NCBI RefSeq assembly: GCF_001514065.1
Contig: NZ_KQ948433.1
Location: 163,072-227,071, forward strand
From: Streptomyces antibioticus
Lineage (GTDB): Bacteria; Actinomycetota; Actinomycetes; Streptomycetales; Streptomycetaceae
Direction: 5' to 3'
DNA length: 64,000 nt
The position numbers were made by a program, and so were the translations under genes. Position 1 is the first letter of the stretch. Each line of letters starts with the position of its first letter. Under the pieces are notes generated by a model. The model had not been told where the DNA came from and did no database searches. It worked only from the letters and a program-made list of their open reading frames with translations. Below are positions 41,949 through 49,422 of the stretch, piece after piece.

Positions 41949-42416
41949 ATGCACCGTGATCAGTCACCCCTGCGGGCGCATTCGGCGCCCGAGCTCGTGC
42001 CCTCGCTGTATCTGAATCTCGACCAGATGGTCGACGAGTTCACGCGGCAGCCGATCACCGCGAAATTCCGGTTCGACCCGGACATGCCGGCGGTGATCAC
42101 GGTCGAGTTCGTGGCGGAACGAGGCCCGGGGCTCGTCTGGCGCATCGGCCGCGAGCTGCTGCACCGCGGCCTGACGGCGATGAGCGGCAACGGCGACGTA
42201 CGGATGTGGCCGATGTCGCCCGGAGAGCGGGCCTCGTCCTGGCTGCTGCTGGAATCGACGGAGGTGGAGGCGCTGTTCGAGGTCCCCATCCCGCCGCTGG
42301 CGGACTGGCTCGACGCGACGTACCGAGTCACCTCCGCCGAGGCGGAGATGACGGGTCTGGACTGGGACGGCTTCCTCAGGGACCTGCTCGACGACCCCGA
42401 AACGGCCACCGAGTGA
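41949..42416 (+). CDS. SsgA-like sporulation/cell-division protein (SALP)
   Basis: The 155-residue product matches the SsgA-like family: FRFDPDMPAVITVEF, then VWRIGRELLHRGL, the hallmark GNGDVRMWPMSPGE, and a C-terminal stretch with EALFEVPIPPLADWL. These small proteins occur in sporulating actinomycetes and help place septa or remodel the wall during sporulation, through FtsZ recruitment in the case of SsgB. It is shorter in conserved blocks than SsgB, and I cannot assign it to a named member. GGAGGGGG lies about 14 nt before the ATG. Its presence is a strong genus indicator. Confidence 0.85.
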   Translation: MHRDQSPLRAHSAPELVPSLYLNLDQMVDEFTRQPITAKFRFDPDMPAVITVEFVAERGPGLVWRIGRELLHRGLTAMSGNGDVRMWPMSPGERASSWLLLESTEVEALFEVPIPPLADWLDATYRVTSAEAEMTGLDWDGFLRDLLDDPETATE

Positions 42417-42456
42417 CCGTGGCCGGGCCCACACGGGCTGACTTGCCCCATCTGGC

Positions 42457-42477
42457 GTCACCTGTCAGAGTGGTGAC
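42457..42477. promoter_or_regulatory. Operator site c, upstream of the Bax-inhibitor-like gene
   Basis: GTCACC (42457-42462), TGTCAGAGT, GGTGAC (42472-42477). The dyad extends to GC on both sides, making this the most symmetric copy. It ends 71 nt before the GTG at 42549. Confidence 0.72.
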
Positions 42478-42548
42478 GCACAGAGTTTCCGTCTGACGAC
42501 ACACCTGTGCCGCAGGCCGCACGTGTGCGGCGGACGAGGAGGACCGAA

Positions 42549-43403
42549 GTGAGGACCAGCAACCCATTCCTGTCCCGTTGGGACAGCGCCGGTGGCCCCG
42601 GCCGCACCTCCGCACGCACGGCTCGGCCGGTGGGCGCGACGGTCGGCGGCGGACCGGCCGGCGACTACACCACCAACCCCTACGCCCCGGGCACGGACCC
42701 GTCCCCGCGGACCGGCGCAAACGCCGTCACCATGGACGACGTCGTCGTCCGCACCGCGACGACGCTCGGCACCGTGGTCCTCACGGCCGTCCTGTCCTGG
42801 CTCCTGCTGCCCGTCGACGAGGCCAACGTCGGTCACTCCTACGGCCTCGCCGTCGGCGCCGCCTTCGTCGCCTTCGTCCTGGCGATGATCCAGTCCTTCA
42901 AGCGGACACCGGCACCGGCCCTGATCCTCGCATACGCGGCGTTCGAGGGCGTGTTCCTCGGCGTGCTGTCCAGCACGATCTCCACCTACATCGCACCCGG
43001 TGTCGTCGTGCAGGCGGTGCTCGGCACCTTCGCGGTGTCCGCGGGGGTGCTCATCGCCTACCGGATGCGCTGGATACGGGTGACCCAGCGGTTCGCCGGC
43101 TTCGTCGGCGCCGCCGCGACCGGCTTCGTCCTGCTGCTCCTCGCCGACGTCCTGTTCTCGGCCTTCGGCGCCGGTGACGGCCTCGGCTTCCACAGCGGCG
43201 GGCTCGGCATCGTCTTCGGCCTGGTCGGCGTCGTGCTCGGCGCGGCCTTCCTGGCACTGGACTTCAAGCAGGTCGAGGACGCCGTCGCCTACGGCGCCCC
43301 GCGCGAGGAGGCGTGGCTGGCCGCCTTCGGTCTCACCACCACCCTGGTGTGGATCTACCTGGAGGTGCTGCGCGTGCTGTCCCTCTTCAACAGCGACAAC
43401 TGA
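42549..43403 (+). CDS. Bax inhibitor-1/YccA family membrane protein
   Basis: The 284-residue product has a polar N-terminus of about 75 residues (FLSRWDSAGG, then TTNPYAPG) followed by seven hydrophobic segments from about 75 to 280. The C-terminal signature ALDFKQVEDAVAYGAPREEAW includes the acidic residue conserved in BI-1 proteins, thought to gate proton or calcium leak. AGGAGG precedes the GTG by 7 nt. It lies behind a copy of the palindromic operator, so it probably belongs to the CGNR-associated regulon. The physiological role in bacteria is unsettled. Confidence 0.87.
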   Translation: MRTSNPFLSRWDSAGGPGRTSARTARPVGATVGGGPAGDYTTNPYAPGTDPSPRTGANAVTMDDVVVRTATTLGTVVLTAVLSWLLLPVDEANVGHSYGLAVGAAFVAFVLAMIQSFKRTPAPALILAYAAFEGVFLGVLSSTISTYIAPGVVVQAVLGTFAVSAGVLIAYRMRWIRVTQRFAGFVGAAATGFVLLLLADVLFSAFGAGDGLGFHSGGLGIVFGLVGVVLGAAFLALDFKQVEDAVAYGAPREEAWLAAFGLTTTLVWIYLEVLRVLSLFNSDN

Positions 43404-43415
43404 ATCTCCGTCCGC

Positions 43416-43447
43416 GGAGGGGCACGCGCTACGGCGTGTGCCCCTCC
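43416..43447 (+). terminator. Terminator of the Bax-inhibitor-like gene
   Basis: GGAGGGGCACGCGC (43416-43429) pairs with GCGTGTGCCCCTCC (43434-43447) with one wobble and a 4-nt loop, 12 nt past the stop. Confidence 0.82.
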
Positions 43448-43541
43448 GGCATGTCCGCGCGCGGGCGCACGCTCTGAACCCGGCCGGAACCCGGCTCGTT
43501 CTCCTGGTGACGCCCGACCGCCGGAACGGGAGAGACACCTC

Positions 43542-44774
43542 ATGAGCGCCGAAAAGCAGTGCCCCCACCAGCCCGCGAGGGTCGTCATCGACCCCTCTTT
43601 CAAGGCGGACGCCCCCGCCCGCTACGACCGCCTGCGCGAGCTCGGCCCCATCCATCCGGCCGAGTTCCACCTAGGCCTGCAAGGCTGGGTGGTCGTCGGC
43701 TACGACCTTGCCCGCGAAGTGCTCACTCACCCCGCCCTGCTCAAGGATTCCACCCCCGCCGCCGAGGCTTTGGCCGCCGCCGGTTACGTCCTGAACAAAC
43801 CCTCCGTCGGGCTCGGAGCCCAGATGATGGAGGCCGACCCGCCCGAACACACCCGACTGCGGCGCTTGGCCGCGGCCGCCTTCACCCCACGCCGTACGGC
43901 CGAACTGGCGCCGCGCATCGAGCAGATCGCGCACGACCTGATCGACGCACTGCCACCGGCGGGCGAGGTGGACCTCGTGGAGGCGTTCAACGCCCCGCTG
44001 CCGGGCATCGTCATTGCCGAACTCCTCGGCATCCCCGAGGAACACCGGCTCGACTTCCGCCGCTGGTCGACCCAGGCCCTGCGGGTGGCCTCACCCGAGC
44101 ACCGGGCGGCGCTGGCCGGCCTGCACGGCCTGCTGGCTGGTCTCGTGGCGGCCAAGCGCCGCAGCCCCGCGGACGATCTGCTGTCCGCCCTGATCGCCGT
44201 ACGTGACGAGGACGACGGCCGGCTCTCCGAGGAGGAACTCGTCGGCACGGCGCTGATGCTGGTCGTCGCCGGCCACGAGAGCACCGTGAACCTGCTCGGC
44301 AACGCCGTGCTGGCTCTGCTGCAACACCCCGACCAGCTGAAGCAGTTGCGCGAACGCCCCGAGCTGGTGCCCGGGGCGGTGGAGGAGTTCCTGCGCTACG
44401 ACCCCTCCGTCGAGCGCTCCACCAGCCGCTACGCGGCCGAGGACCTCGAACTCGCCGGGGTACCGATCCCCCGGGGCAGCATGGTCGTCGTCGCCCTCGG
44501 CGCCGCCGGGCGCGACGCCCCGCAGGCCGAGGACACCAACCCCGCCGTACTGGACGTGACCCGCCCCGCCGCCCGGCACCTGGGCTTCGGCCATGGCATC
44601 CACTACTGCCTGGGCGCCCCGCTGGCCCGCCTGGAGGCGACCGTCGCCCTGCGTGTCCTGCTCGCCTGTCTCCTTGAGATCCAACTCGCCGTCCCAGCTG
44701 ACGAGTTGGAGTGGATCGACTCCGGCATCATCCGCGGGGTACTGACCCTGCCGGTGCGCTACCGCGTCGGCTGA
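43542..44774 (+). CDS. Cytochrome P450 (intact, CYP107-like)
   Basis: The 410-residue product is full length for a bacterial class I P450. The I helix has LMLVVAGHESTVNLLGNAVL (oxygen-activation motif AGHEST, about 245). The K helix has AVEEFLRYDPSVERSTSRYA (ExxR). The haem loop is FGHGIHYCLGAPLARLE with the Cys ligand near 355. It needs a ferredoxin and reductase from elsewhere, since none is adjacent. The C-terminal half is close to the decayed P450 at 5370-5885. The 3' end overlaps the convergent NTF2-like gene by 16 bp. The substrate is unknown. Without a biosynthetic cluster nearby, a xenobiotic or orphan role is possible. Confidence 0.92.
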   Translation: MSAEKQCPHQPARVVIDPSFKADAPARYDRLRELGPIHPAEFHLGLQGWVVVGYDLAREVLTHPALLKDSTPAAEALAAAGYVLNKPSVGLGAQMMEADPPEHTRLRRLAAAAFTPRRTAELAPRIEQIAHDLIDALPPAGEVDLVEAFNAPLPGIVIAELLGIPEEHRLDFRRWSTQALRVASPEHRAALAGLHGLLAGLVAAKRRSPADDLLSALIAVRDEDDGRLSEEELVGTALMLVVAGHESTVNLLGNAVLALLQHPDQLKQLRERPELVPGAVEEFLRYDPSVERSTSRYAAEDLELAGVPIPRGSMVVVALGAAGRDAPQAEDTNPAVLDVTRPAARHLGFGHGIHYCLGAPLARLEATVALRVLLACLLEIQLAVPADELEWIDSGIIRGVLTLPVRYRVG

Positions 44775-45208
44775 ACACGCAGATGGCGGCTGACATCGCC
44801 CACCAGATGGATCAGGACCCGGCGCTCGGTGAAGCGCCAGCGCCCGTCCACGCGCTCGAACCGGTCGCTGTAACGGCCCGCGGCCACCGGCTGGAGCGGG
44901 AAGTCGGGCAGCGCCTGGAACACCGTGACGTACGAGCGCGCGGCGGCGGTGCCCGCCTCCTCATCCAGGTCGACGACGATGTTGGTCGTGACGTGCTGGG
45001 TGCGGGGCGTGCCGTCCTCGTAGAGGATCACGCTGTCCCTGAGCATTTTCGTCACCCCGCCGTCCCGGCCGGGGACAGGTGCGCCACTGCCGATGAACAC
45101 GGCGTCAGCGAACAGTTCACCGACGCCGTCGAAGTCGCCGGTGTCGACCAGCTCCGCGTACCGGGCGATCAGGTTGGTGATGGGCCTGGTGTCAGAAGTC
45201 TCACTCAT
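44759..45208 (-). CDS. NTF2/SnoaL-like fold protein
   Basis: The 149-residue product has the NTF2-like cone pattern. It opens with an N-terminal helix (ITNLIARYAELVDTGDFDGV) and GELFADAVFIG, followed by RTQHVTTNIVVDLDEEAGTAAARSYV strands and a last strand with WRFTERRVLIH. Such proteins are small-molecule isomerases, hydrolases or hydroxylating-dioxygenase-beta-like subunits. The His/Asp pattern resembles the SnoaL_4 subset. It converges on the P450 gene with a 16-bp overlap, which hints at but does not prove a joint role. Confidence 0.8.
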   Translation of the reverse strand: MSETSDTRPITNLIARYAELVDTGDFDGVGELFADAVFIGSGAPVPGRDGGVTKMLRDSVILYEDGTPRTQHVTTNIVVDLDEEAGTAAARSYVTVFQALPDFPLQPVAAGRYSDRFERVDGRWRFTERRVLIHLVGDVSRHLRVQPTR

Positions 45209-45250
45209 GGTCTGGAAGCACCTGTCTGGTAGGTCGTGGTCGGACAGCCT

Positions 45251-45282
45251 TCAACCCGCGGCCCTATCGGGCCGCGGGTTGA
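45251..45282 (-). terminator. Strong terminator after the HdeD-like gene
   Basis: TCAACCCGCGGCCC (45251-45264) pairs perfectly over 14 bp with GGGCCGCGGGTTGA (45269-45282) around a TATC loop. Confidence 0.87.
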
Positions 45283-45300
45283 GACATGAATGTGGGCGGG

Positions 45301-45906
45301 TCACACGGTCCGGGTGCGCAGCTGGCGGGACTTCCAGCCCAGCAGCAGGGCCTGGAGGATGAACCACACGCCGCCGCCCGTCGCGTACACCGACAGTACG
45401 TCGAGCGTGGGATTGTCGCCCGCGGCCTGGATGTTGTAGGTGATGCCGACGAGGAAGGACAGTCCGCCCGAGATCAGGGTGGGCCACTGCTTGCCCAGCT
45501 CGGGGCCGCGCCGGCGCACTCCGACGATCAGCTGGGCGGCGCCGGAGACAACGGCCCAGACGCCGAACACGTGGAGTGCCGCCGCCAGGCTGCCGGCCCC
45601 GGCGAAGGCGAGCGCGATGGCCGCCAGCGTGCTGAGCACCCCGTTGAACGCGGTGACCTTGCGCTCGGAGCCGTCCGGGGTGGCGCGGTAGTCGATCAGC
45701 GAGGACACCGCGTCGATCAGCGGGTAGACGACCAGCAGGACGATGGCCCCTGCCTTGAGGTCCTCGTGGTCGCCCTGGACGCCGGCGAACGACAGCGCCC
45801 AGGCGACGGCGAGGATGCCGCGGGTCAGGTACAGCTTCAGCAGGGAGGAACGCTCTCCCGCGCCGGTATGGCCGGTCGGGGTCGAGATCGCGGTCGGGGT
45901 GCTCAT
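45301..45906 (-). CDS. DUF308/HdeD-like membrane protein
   Basis: The 201-residue product has a polar Thr/Pro-rich head of about 20 residues. Six hydrophobic segments follow, including GILAVAWALSFAGV, AGAIVLLVVYPLIDAVSSLI and VFGVWAVVSGAAQLIVGVRR. The 'VSGAAQLIVGVRRR' type turn is characteristic of HdeD-like proteins, which are associated with acid or stress resistance in other bacteria. The role here is unknown. It is a single gene upstream of its own terminator, 44 nt after the tannase gene on the same strand, so read-through from the tannase is possible. Confidence 0.75.
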   Translation of the reverse strand: MSTPTAISTPTGHTGAGERSSLLKLYLTRGILAVAWALSFAGVQGDHEDLKAGAIVLLVVYPLIDAVSSLIDYRATPDGSERKVTAFNGVLSTLAAIALAFAGAGSLAAALHVFGVWAVVSGAAQLIVGVRRRGPELGKQWPTLISGGLSFLVGITYNIQAAGDNPTLDVLSVYATGGGVWFILQALLLGWKSRQLRTRTV

Positions 45907-45950
45907 GTCGGTTCGGCCTTTCTCAGGTCAGGGAGTTGTCGCCGACCCGG

Positions 45951-47537
45951 TCAGTGCCGGGAGGAGGAGACGCAGCGGAAGCTGGAGGCGGCGGCGGGGT
46001 CGCCGTAGCCCTTGTAGCGGGACACCTGCGGGTAGCTGCACAGGTTCCGGGAGACGCTCTGGCCGTCGGCGTTGATCAAGGTGGCGGGCAGCGTCTTGGG
46101 CGCCTTGCCGTGCTCGACCCACGCGGTCAGTGCGGCGAGGCCGTCGGTGGACCCGTCCTGGCCGTTGAGGCCGCAGTGGCTGGTGCCGGGGGCGAGGAAG
46201 AGACGGTAGAAGTCGTCGACCCGCTTGGTGCCGCCCATCTCACGCTCGACCTGCTTGCGGTAGTGCACCGTGCCCTGGGCGGGGATGTACTCGTCGGCCA
46301 GGCCGTGCCAGGTCAGCAGCTTGCCGCCGGACTTGCGGAAGTCGGTCAGGTCCGGGTCGTCGGTGCCGATGACCTTGTCGTACTCGGCCTGCGACTGCTT
46401 GAACAGTTCGGTGAAGCGGCTGTAGGTGATCGTCGACAGGTCCAGCGAGGGGTCGTTGGCGACCCAGAGCTTGACCCAGGCCGCGGGCACCGGGAAAGCG
46501 TCGGCACCGGCCAGTGCGCTGATGTCGGCGCCGACTGGGACGCCGTACCAGAGCTTCTTGCCGGACGGGGTGCGCGGGCCGTCCCAGATCTTGCGGACCA
46601 CGGCCGCGTCGGCCGCCGTGATGGTGAGCTCCTTGCCCTCGCACACGACCTTGGTGCCGATCAGCCGGCGCGGGTCGAAGTCACACCGGGAGGGGTCGTT
46701 GACCAGGCCGTCCTTGATGCCGTCGAGCTTGTCGCAGGCTGTGACGGCGGCGTCGGTGAAGGCTTTGAACTCACACGCCGACGGATGGGTCTTCTCGTTG
46801 TTCATGACGATCTGCGGCCACAGCGTGGCCACCTCGAACTCGTCCCAGTTGACGGCGGGCGCGTCGGCGAGGATGCCGTCGTAGTCGCCGGGGTAGCGCT
46901 GGGCCTCCATGTAGCCCTGGCGTCCGCCGGTGGAGCAGCCGGTGAAGTAGGAGTAAGCGGGACGCTTGCCGTAGACGCCGTCGACGACCTCCTTGCCCAC
47001 GACCGCCGCCTCGTGCTGGGAGCGGGAGGCGAAGTTCTTCAGCGGGGTGGTGTTGACCTGGCCCGCGCTGTTGAGGGCCCAGCTGGTGTCGAGGGCGTCG
47101 CCGACGCCGGCGTCGGTGGTGACGGCGGCGTAGCCCTGCTTGACGGCGGTGGCCAGGCCCACGTTGTTGTCACCGGCCAGGTAGGCGGAGCCCCCGAGTC
47201 CCTGGAAACGGCCGTTCCAGCCGCTGACCGGCAGCCAGGTGCGCACCTTGGCGTGGTCGTCGGCGCCGGGGTGGGTGAGCGTGACGGTGACCTCGCAGTA
47301 GGCGGGGACGTCGGTGACCGTGCCCTGCAGGATGCCGGTGCCCTGGATGGTGCCGCCGGCCTGCTGGACCGCCGTCACGGACTCCACCGCGGTGCCGGCC
47401 GGGGCCTTCACCGAGGGAGTGGTGCAGGAGAACGCGGTGACGGTGGAGGCGTTCTGGGTCTCCGCGGAGGCGGTCGGCAGGTAGACCGCCGCGGCGAGCG
47501 GCACGCCGGCCGCGAGAACAGTGAGAAGTCGTCTCAT
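45951..47537 (-). CDS. Secreted tannase/feruloyl-esterase family hydrolase
   Basis: The 528-residue product has a Sec signal peptide (MRRLLTVLAAGVPLAAAVYL, then PTASA). The nucleophile elbow is YSYFTGCSTGGRQGYMEAQR near residue 195, with the Gly-Cys-Ser-x-Gly-Gly signature. The acid comes in LLTWHGLADEYIPAQG and the base in APGTSHCGLNG. A pair of cysteines next to the nucleophile and histidine (GCS and HCG) forms the disulphide typical of the family. The enzyme should release gallate or ferulate from plant esters outside the cell. The ATG at 47537 lacks a strong Shine-Dalgarno but gives a clean signal peptide. The palindrome at 47669-47686 lies about 130 nt upstream. Confidence 0.88.
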   Translation of the reverse strand: MRRLLTVLAAGVPLAAAVYLPTASAETQNASTVTAFSCTTPSVKAPAGTAVESVTAVQQAGGTIQGTGILQGTVTDVPAYCEVTVTLTHPGADDHAKVRTWLPVSGWNGRFQGLGGSAYLAGDNNVGLATAVKQGYAAVTTDAGVGDALDTSWALNSAGQVNTTPLKNFASRSQHEAAVVGKEVVDGVYGKRPAYSYFTGCSTGGRQGYMEAQRYPGDYDGILADAPAVNWDEFEVATLWPQIVMNNEKTHPSACEFKAFTDAAVTACDKLDGIKDGLVNDPSRCDFDPRRLIGTKVVCEGKELTITAADAAVVRKIWDGPRTPSGKKLWYGVPVGADISALAGADAFPVPAAWVKLWVANDPSLDLSTITYSRFTELFKQSQAEYDKVIGTDDPDLTDFRKSGGKLLTWHGLADEYIPAQGTVHYRKQVEREMGGTKRVDDFYRLFLAPGTSHCGLNGQDGSTDGLAALTAWVEHGKAPKTLPATLINADGQSVSRNLCSYPQVSRYKGYGDPAAASSFRCVSSSRH

Positions 47538-47668
47538 CGCTTGTCCGTCCAAGGAAGTAGAAATACGGGAAGTAGGTGTGCGGGAACCAGCCCGCGAGAG
47601 GGAGGTGCGCAGGTGCGACACAAACGTGTCTGCACGGATCACTCTGGCCGTGCGGGACCGCCGCGCAC

Positions 47669-47686
47669 GACAGTCAGTTGACTGTC
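47669..47686. promoter_or_regulatory. Palindrome upstream of the tannase gene
   Basis: GACAGTCA-GT-TGACTGTC, perfect 8-bp arms with a 2-bp centre. It is in the promoter region of the secreted esterase and is a candidate operator. No second copy was noticed. Confidence 0.5.
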
Positions 47687-47730
47687 TGCTCCCCGGCCCC
47701 CTGACCGGGGAGTGTGAACGTCGCGTTAGG

Positions 47731-48411
47731 TCATTCGACGGTCGGTCGGCCGTCGTCCTCGCGCTTCTCGCCCAGCCACCGCGAGTGGTGCCGGTCGGCC
47801 CATGACCGGCTGACGAACCCGGTGCGCATGCCCAGCCGCGCCTCGGGGTCCTCGAAGGCCCTGCGCATGTGTCCGATCAGGACGAAGGTGATGGCCCAGG
47901 CCAGGATGTCGTGGACGAAGATCGCGCTGGTGCGGGAGATGGCGGGCAGCAGTCCCATGAACCACATCAGCAGGCCGGTGAACATCATCACCAGCACCGC
48001 GCCGGCGATCCAGCCCGCATAGAGCTTCTGTCCCGCGTTGAACTTGCCCGCCGGCCGGGCCTCGGGTGACCTGCGGCGCCTGCGCACGGCCCGCAGCCAC
48101 TGGCGGTCGTACACCGCGAAGCGGTTCAGGCGGCGCAGGTCGGCGCGGAAGGCCGGGGAGAACAGGCCCAGCAGGAAGGGCAGCGGCAGCGAGATGCCGG
48201 ACCACTCGTGGACCGTGACCATCAGGTGCCGCCGGCCGACGAGCAGGGCCAGCGGTCCGATGTAGAGGCAGGCGGCGGAGACCAGGCACAGCAGCATCAG
48301 GTAGCCGGTGGCCCGGTGGACCAGGCGCTCGGCGGTGGTGAAGCGGAGGATGCGGCCCTCGGGTTCAGGCCGCGTGCCGGTCGGCGCCGTCGAGCCAGCC
48401 GTCGACCGCAT
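47731..48411 (-). CDS. Cytochrome b561-like membrane subunit (MsrQ/formate-dehydrogenase gamma type)
   Basis: The 226-residue product has four TM segments with candidate haem-binding histidines. Examples are ERLVHRATGYLMLL, TVHEWSGISLPLPFLL, FVHDILAWAITFVL and LIGHMRRAF. I chose the ATG at 48411 because GGGAGGAG precedes it by 8 nt. It overlaps the upstream molybdopterin-enzyme gene by 47 bp, so the two are translationally linked. It should pass electrons between the quinone pool and the exported molybdo-enzyme. The substrate pair is not defined by sequence. Confidence 0.82.
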   Translation of the reverse strand: MRSTAGSTAPTGTRPEPEGRILRFTTAERLVHRATGYLMLLCLVSAACLYIGPLALLVGRRHLMVTVHEWSGISLPLPFLLGLFSPAFRADLRRLNRFAVYDRQWLRAVRRRRRSPEARPAGKFNAGQKLYAGWIAGAVLVMMFTGLLMWFMGLLPAISRTSAIFVHDILAWAITFVLIGHMRRAFEDPEARLGMRTGFVSRSWADRHHSRWLGEKREDDGRPTVE

Positions 48412-49081
48412 ATCCACGCTCCTCCCAGTAGCCGGGGACGACCTTGTCGGTGACCGAGATGCCGGACAGCCACTTGGCCGACTTGTAGAAGTACATGGGC
48501 GCCACATAGAGGCGTACGGGGCCGCCGTGTGCGTGGGTGATGGGCTTGTCCTGCATGTTCAGCGCCACCAACACGTCGGAGCGGCGGGCCTGTTCGAGGG
48601 TGAGGCTCTCGGTGTACGCGCCGTCGAAGCAGGTGAACCGGACGGCGGCACTCGGCGAACGCACACCCGCGGCGTCCAGGAGGTCGGCGAGCTTCACGCC
48701 TTCGAAGGGTGTGTCGTCCACGCGCCAGCCATCGGTGCACAGTACGTCGTGGACGACCCGGGTCTGCGGCATCGCGCGCAGTTCGTCGAGTGTGTAGGTC
48801 TTCGGCCGGTCAACCAGTCCGTCGACCCGGAGTTCGTAGTTGGTGGCGTCCTTGTGGGGCACCGAGCCGACGACGCTGTAGTACCGGAAGCCGCCGGGGT
48901 TGGGCAGCAGACCGGTCAGGCCGGTGGCGTCGACCTCGGACGCCTTGGCGAGGAACCCTTCCCAGCCCCGCTGGAGGTACGGGGCGGCGGCGAGACCGGC
49001 CGCGCCCGCGCCGAGCATGCCCAGCATCGCCCGCCGTCCGACAGGGGCGCCCCCGGTCCTCGGCTTCGGCTTTTCCGCCAT
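48365..49081 (-). CDS. Tat-exported molybdopterin oxidoreductase (sulfite oxidase/MsrP-like)
   Basis: The 238-residue product has a Tat signal (APVGRRAMLGMLGAGAAG). A sulfite-oxidase-type molybdopterin domain follows, with VVHDVLCTDGWRVDDTPFEG, where the Cys of LCTDGW is the expected Mo ligand, and THAHGGPVRLYVAPMYFYKSAKW. The ATG at 49081 is preceded by AAGGAG at 8-nt spacing. The gene is followed by and overlaps a cytochrome b subunit, as in MsrPQ/SorAB-type pairs. Both may repair oxidised methionine or oxidise sulfite outside the membrane. Operator site d lies 58 nt upstream, which puts the pair in the CGNR-associated regulon. Confidence 0.87.
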   Translation of the reverse strand: MAEKPKPRTGGAPVGRRAMLGMLGAGAAGLAAAPYLQRGWEGFLAKASEVDATGLTGLLPNPGGFRYYSVVGSVPHKDATNYELRVDGLVDRPKTYTLDELRAMPQTRVVHDVLCTDGWRVDDTPFEGVKLADLLDAAGVRSPSAAVRFTCFDGAYTESLTLEQARRSDVLVALNMQDKPITHAHGGPVRLYVAPMYFYKSAKWLSGISVTDKVVPGYWEERGYAVDGWLDGADRHAA

Positions 49082-49138
49082 GGTGTGCGCTCCTTCGGAC
49101 ACGTGTGAGCTATTGCCCGGTCCGTCCGTCATGTGATC

Positions 49139-49159
49139 GTCACCGGTTTAACTGGTGAC
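49139..49159. promoter_or_regulatory. Operator site d, upstream of the molybdo-oxidoreductase gene
   Basis: GTCACC (49139-49144), GGTTTAACT, GGTGAC (49154-49159). It lies between the leftward oxidoreductase gene and the rightward ABC-F leader and could serve either. Confidence 0.7.
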
Positions 49160-49259
49160 GATGCTGGCATGGGGATGTCGGAACTGTCAACCGCAAACGT
49201 TTGAAGGGGCGGCTGCTAAGCTGGGAGCGACGTTGACCGTGTATCGAGGAGTCACAGAC

Positions 49260-49289
49260 GTGGTGGGTGAAGACGACATCTCCGGGTGA
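49260..49289 (+). CDS. Candidate leader peptide (9 aa) ahead of the ABC-F gene
   Basis: GAGGAG (49246-49251) is followed after 8 nt by GTG and an open frame VVGEDDISG ending in TGA. Such short translated leaders precede antibiotic-inducible ABC-F resistance genes in other bacteria, where ribosome stalling changes downstream RNA folding. The peptide has no match I know of. Its reality rests on the good ribosome-binding site and the hairpin that follows at 49377-49399. Confidence 0.4.
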   Translation: MVGEDDISG

Positions 49290-49376
49290 GATCCGGATCT
49301 GACGACCACCGGCCGGCGCACAGGCGCGCTGCCGAGGTGGTCTGTCTCGTCGTACCCCTTTCCCCACGTCTGCCCA

Positions 49377-49399
49377 GGGCACAGGCCTATCCTGTGCCC
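49377..49399 (+). promoter_or_regulatory. Hairpin just before the ABC-F start (possible attenuator)
   Basis: GGGCACAGG (49377-49385) pairs perfectly with CCTGTGCCC (49391-49399) around a 5-nt loop and ends 23 nt before the ATG at 49423. There is no T-run. It could be a factor-dependent pause or part of an attenuator linked to the leader frame. Confidence 0.5.
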
Positions 49400-49422
49400 T
49401 CAGTCCCATCGAGGTCGCCTCC

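Noticed and set aside
43506-43511. GGTGAC upstream of the intact P450
   Set aside because: The expected left arm, 15 nt upstream, is CCGGCT, with no match. It is a chance half-site.
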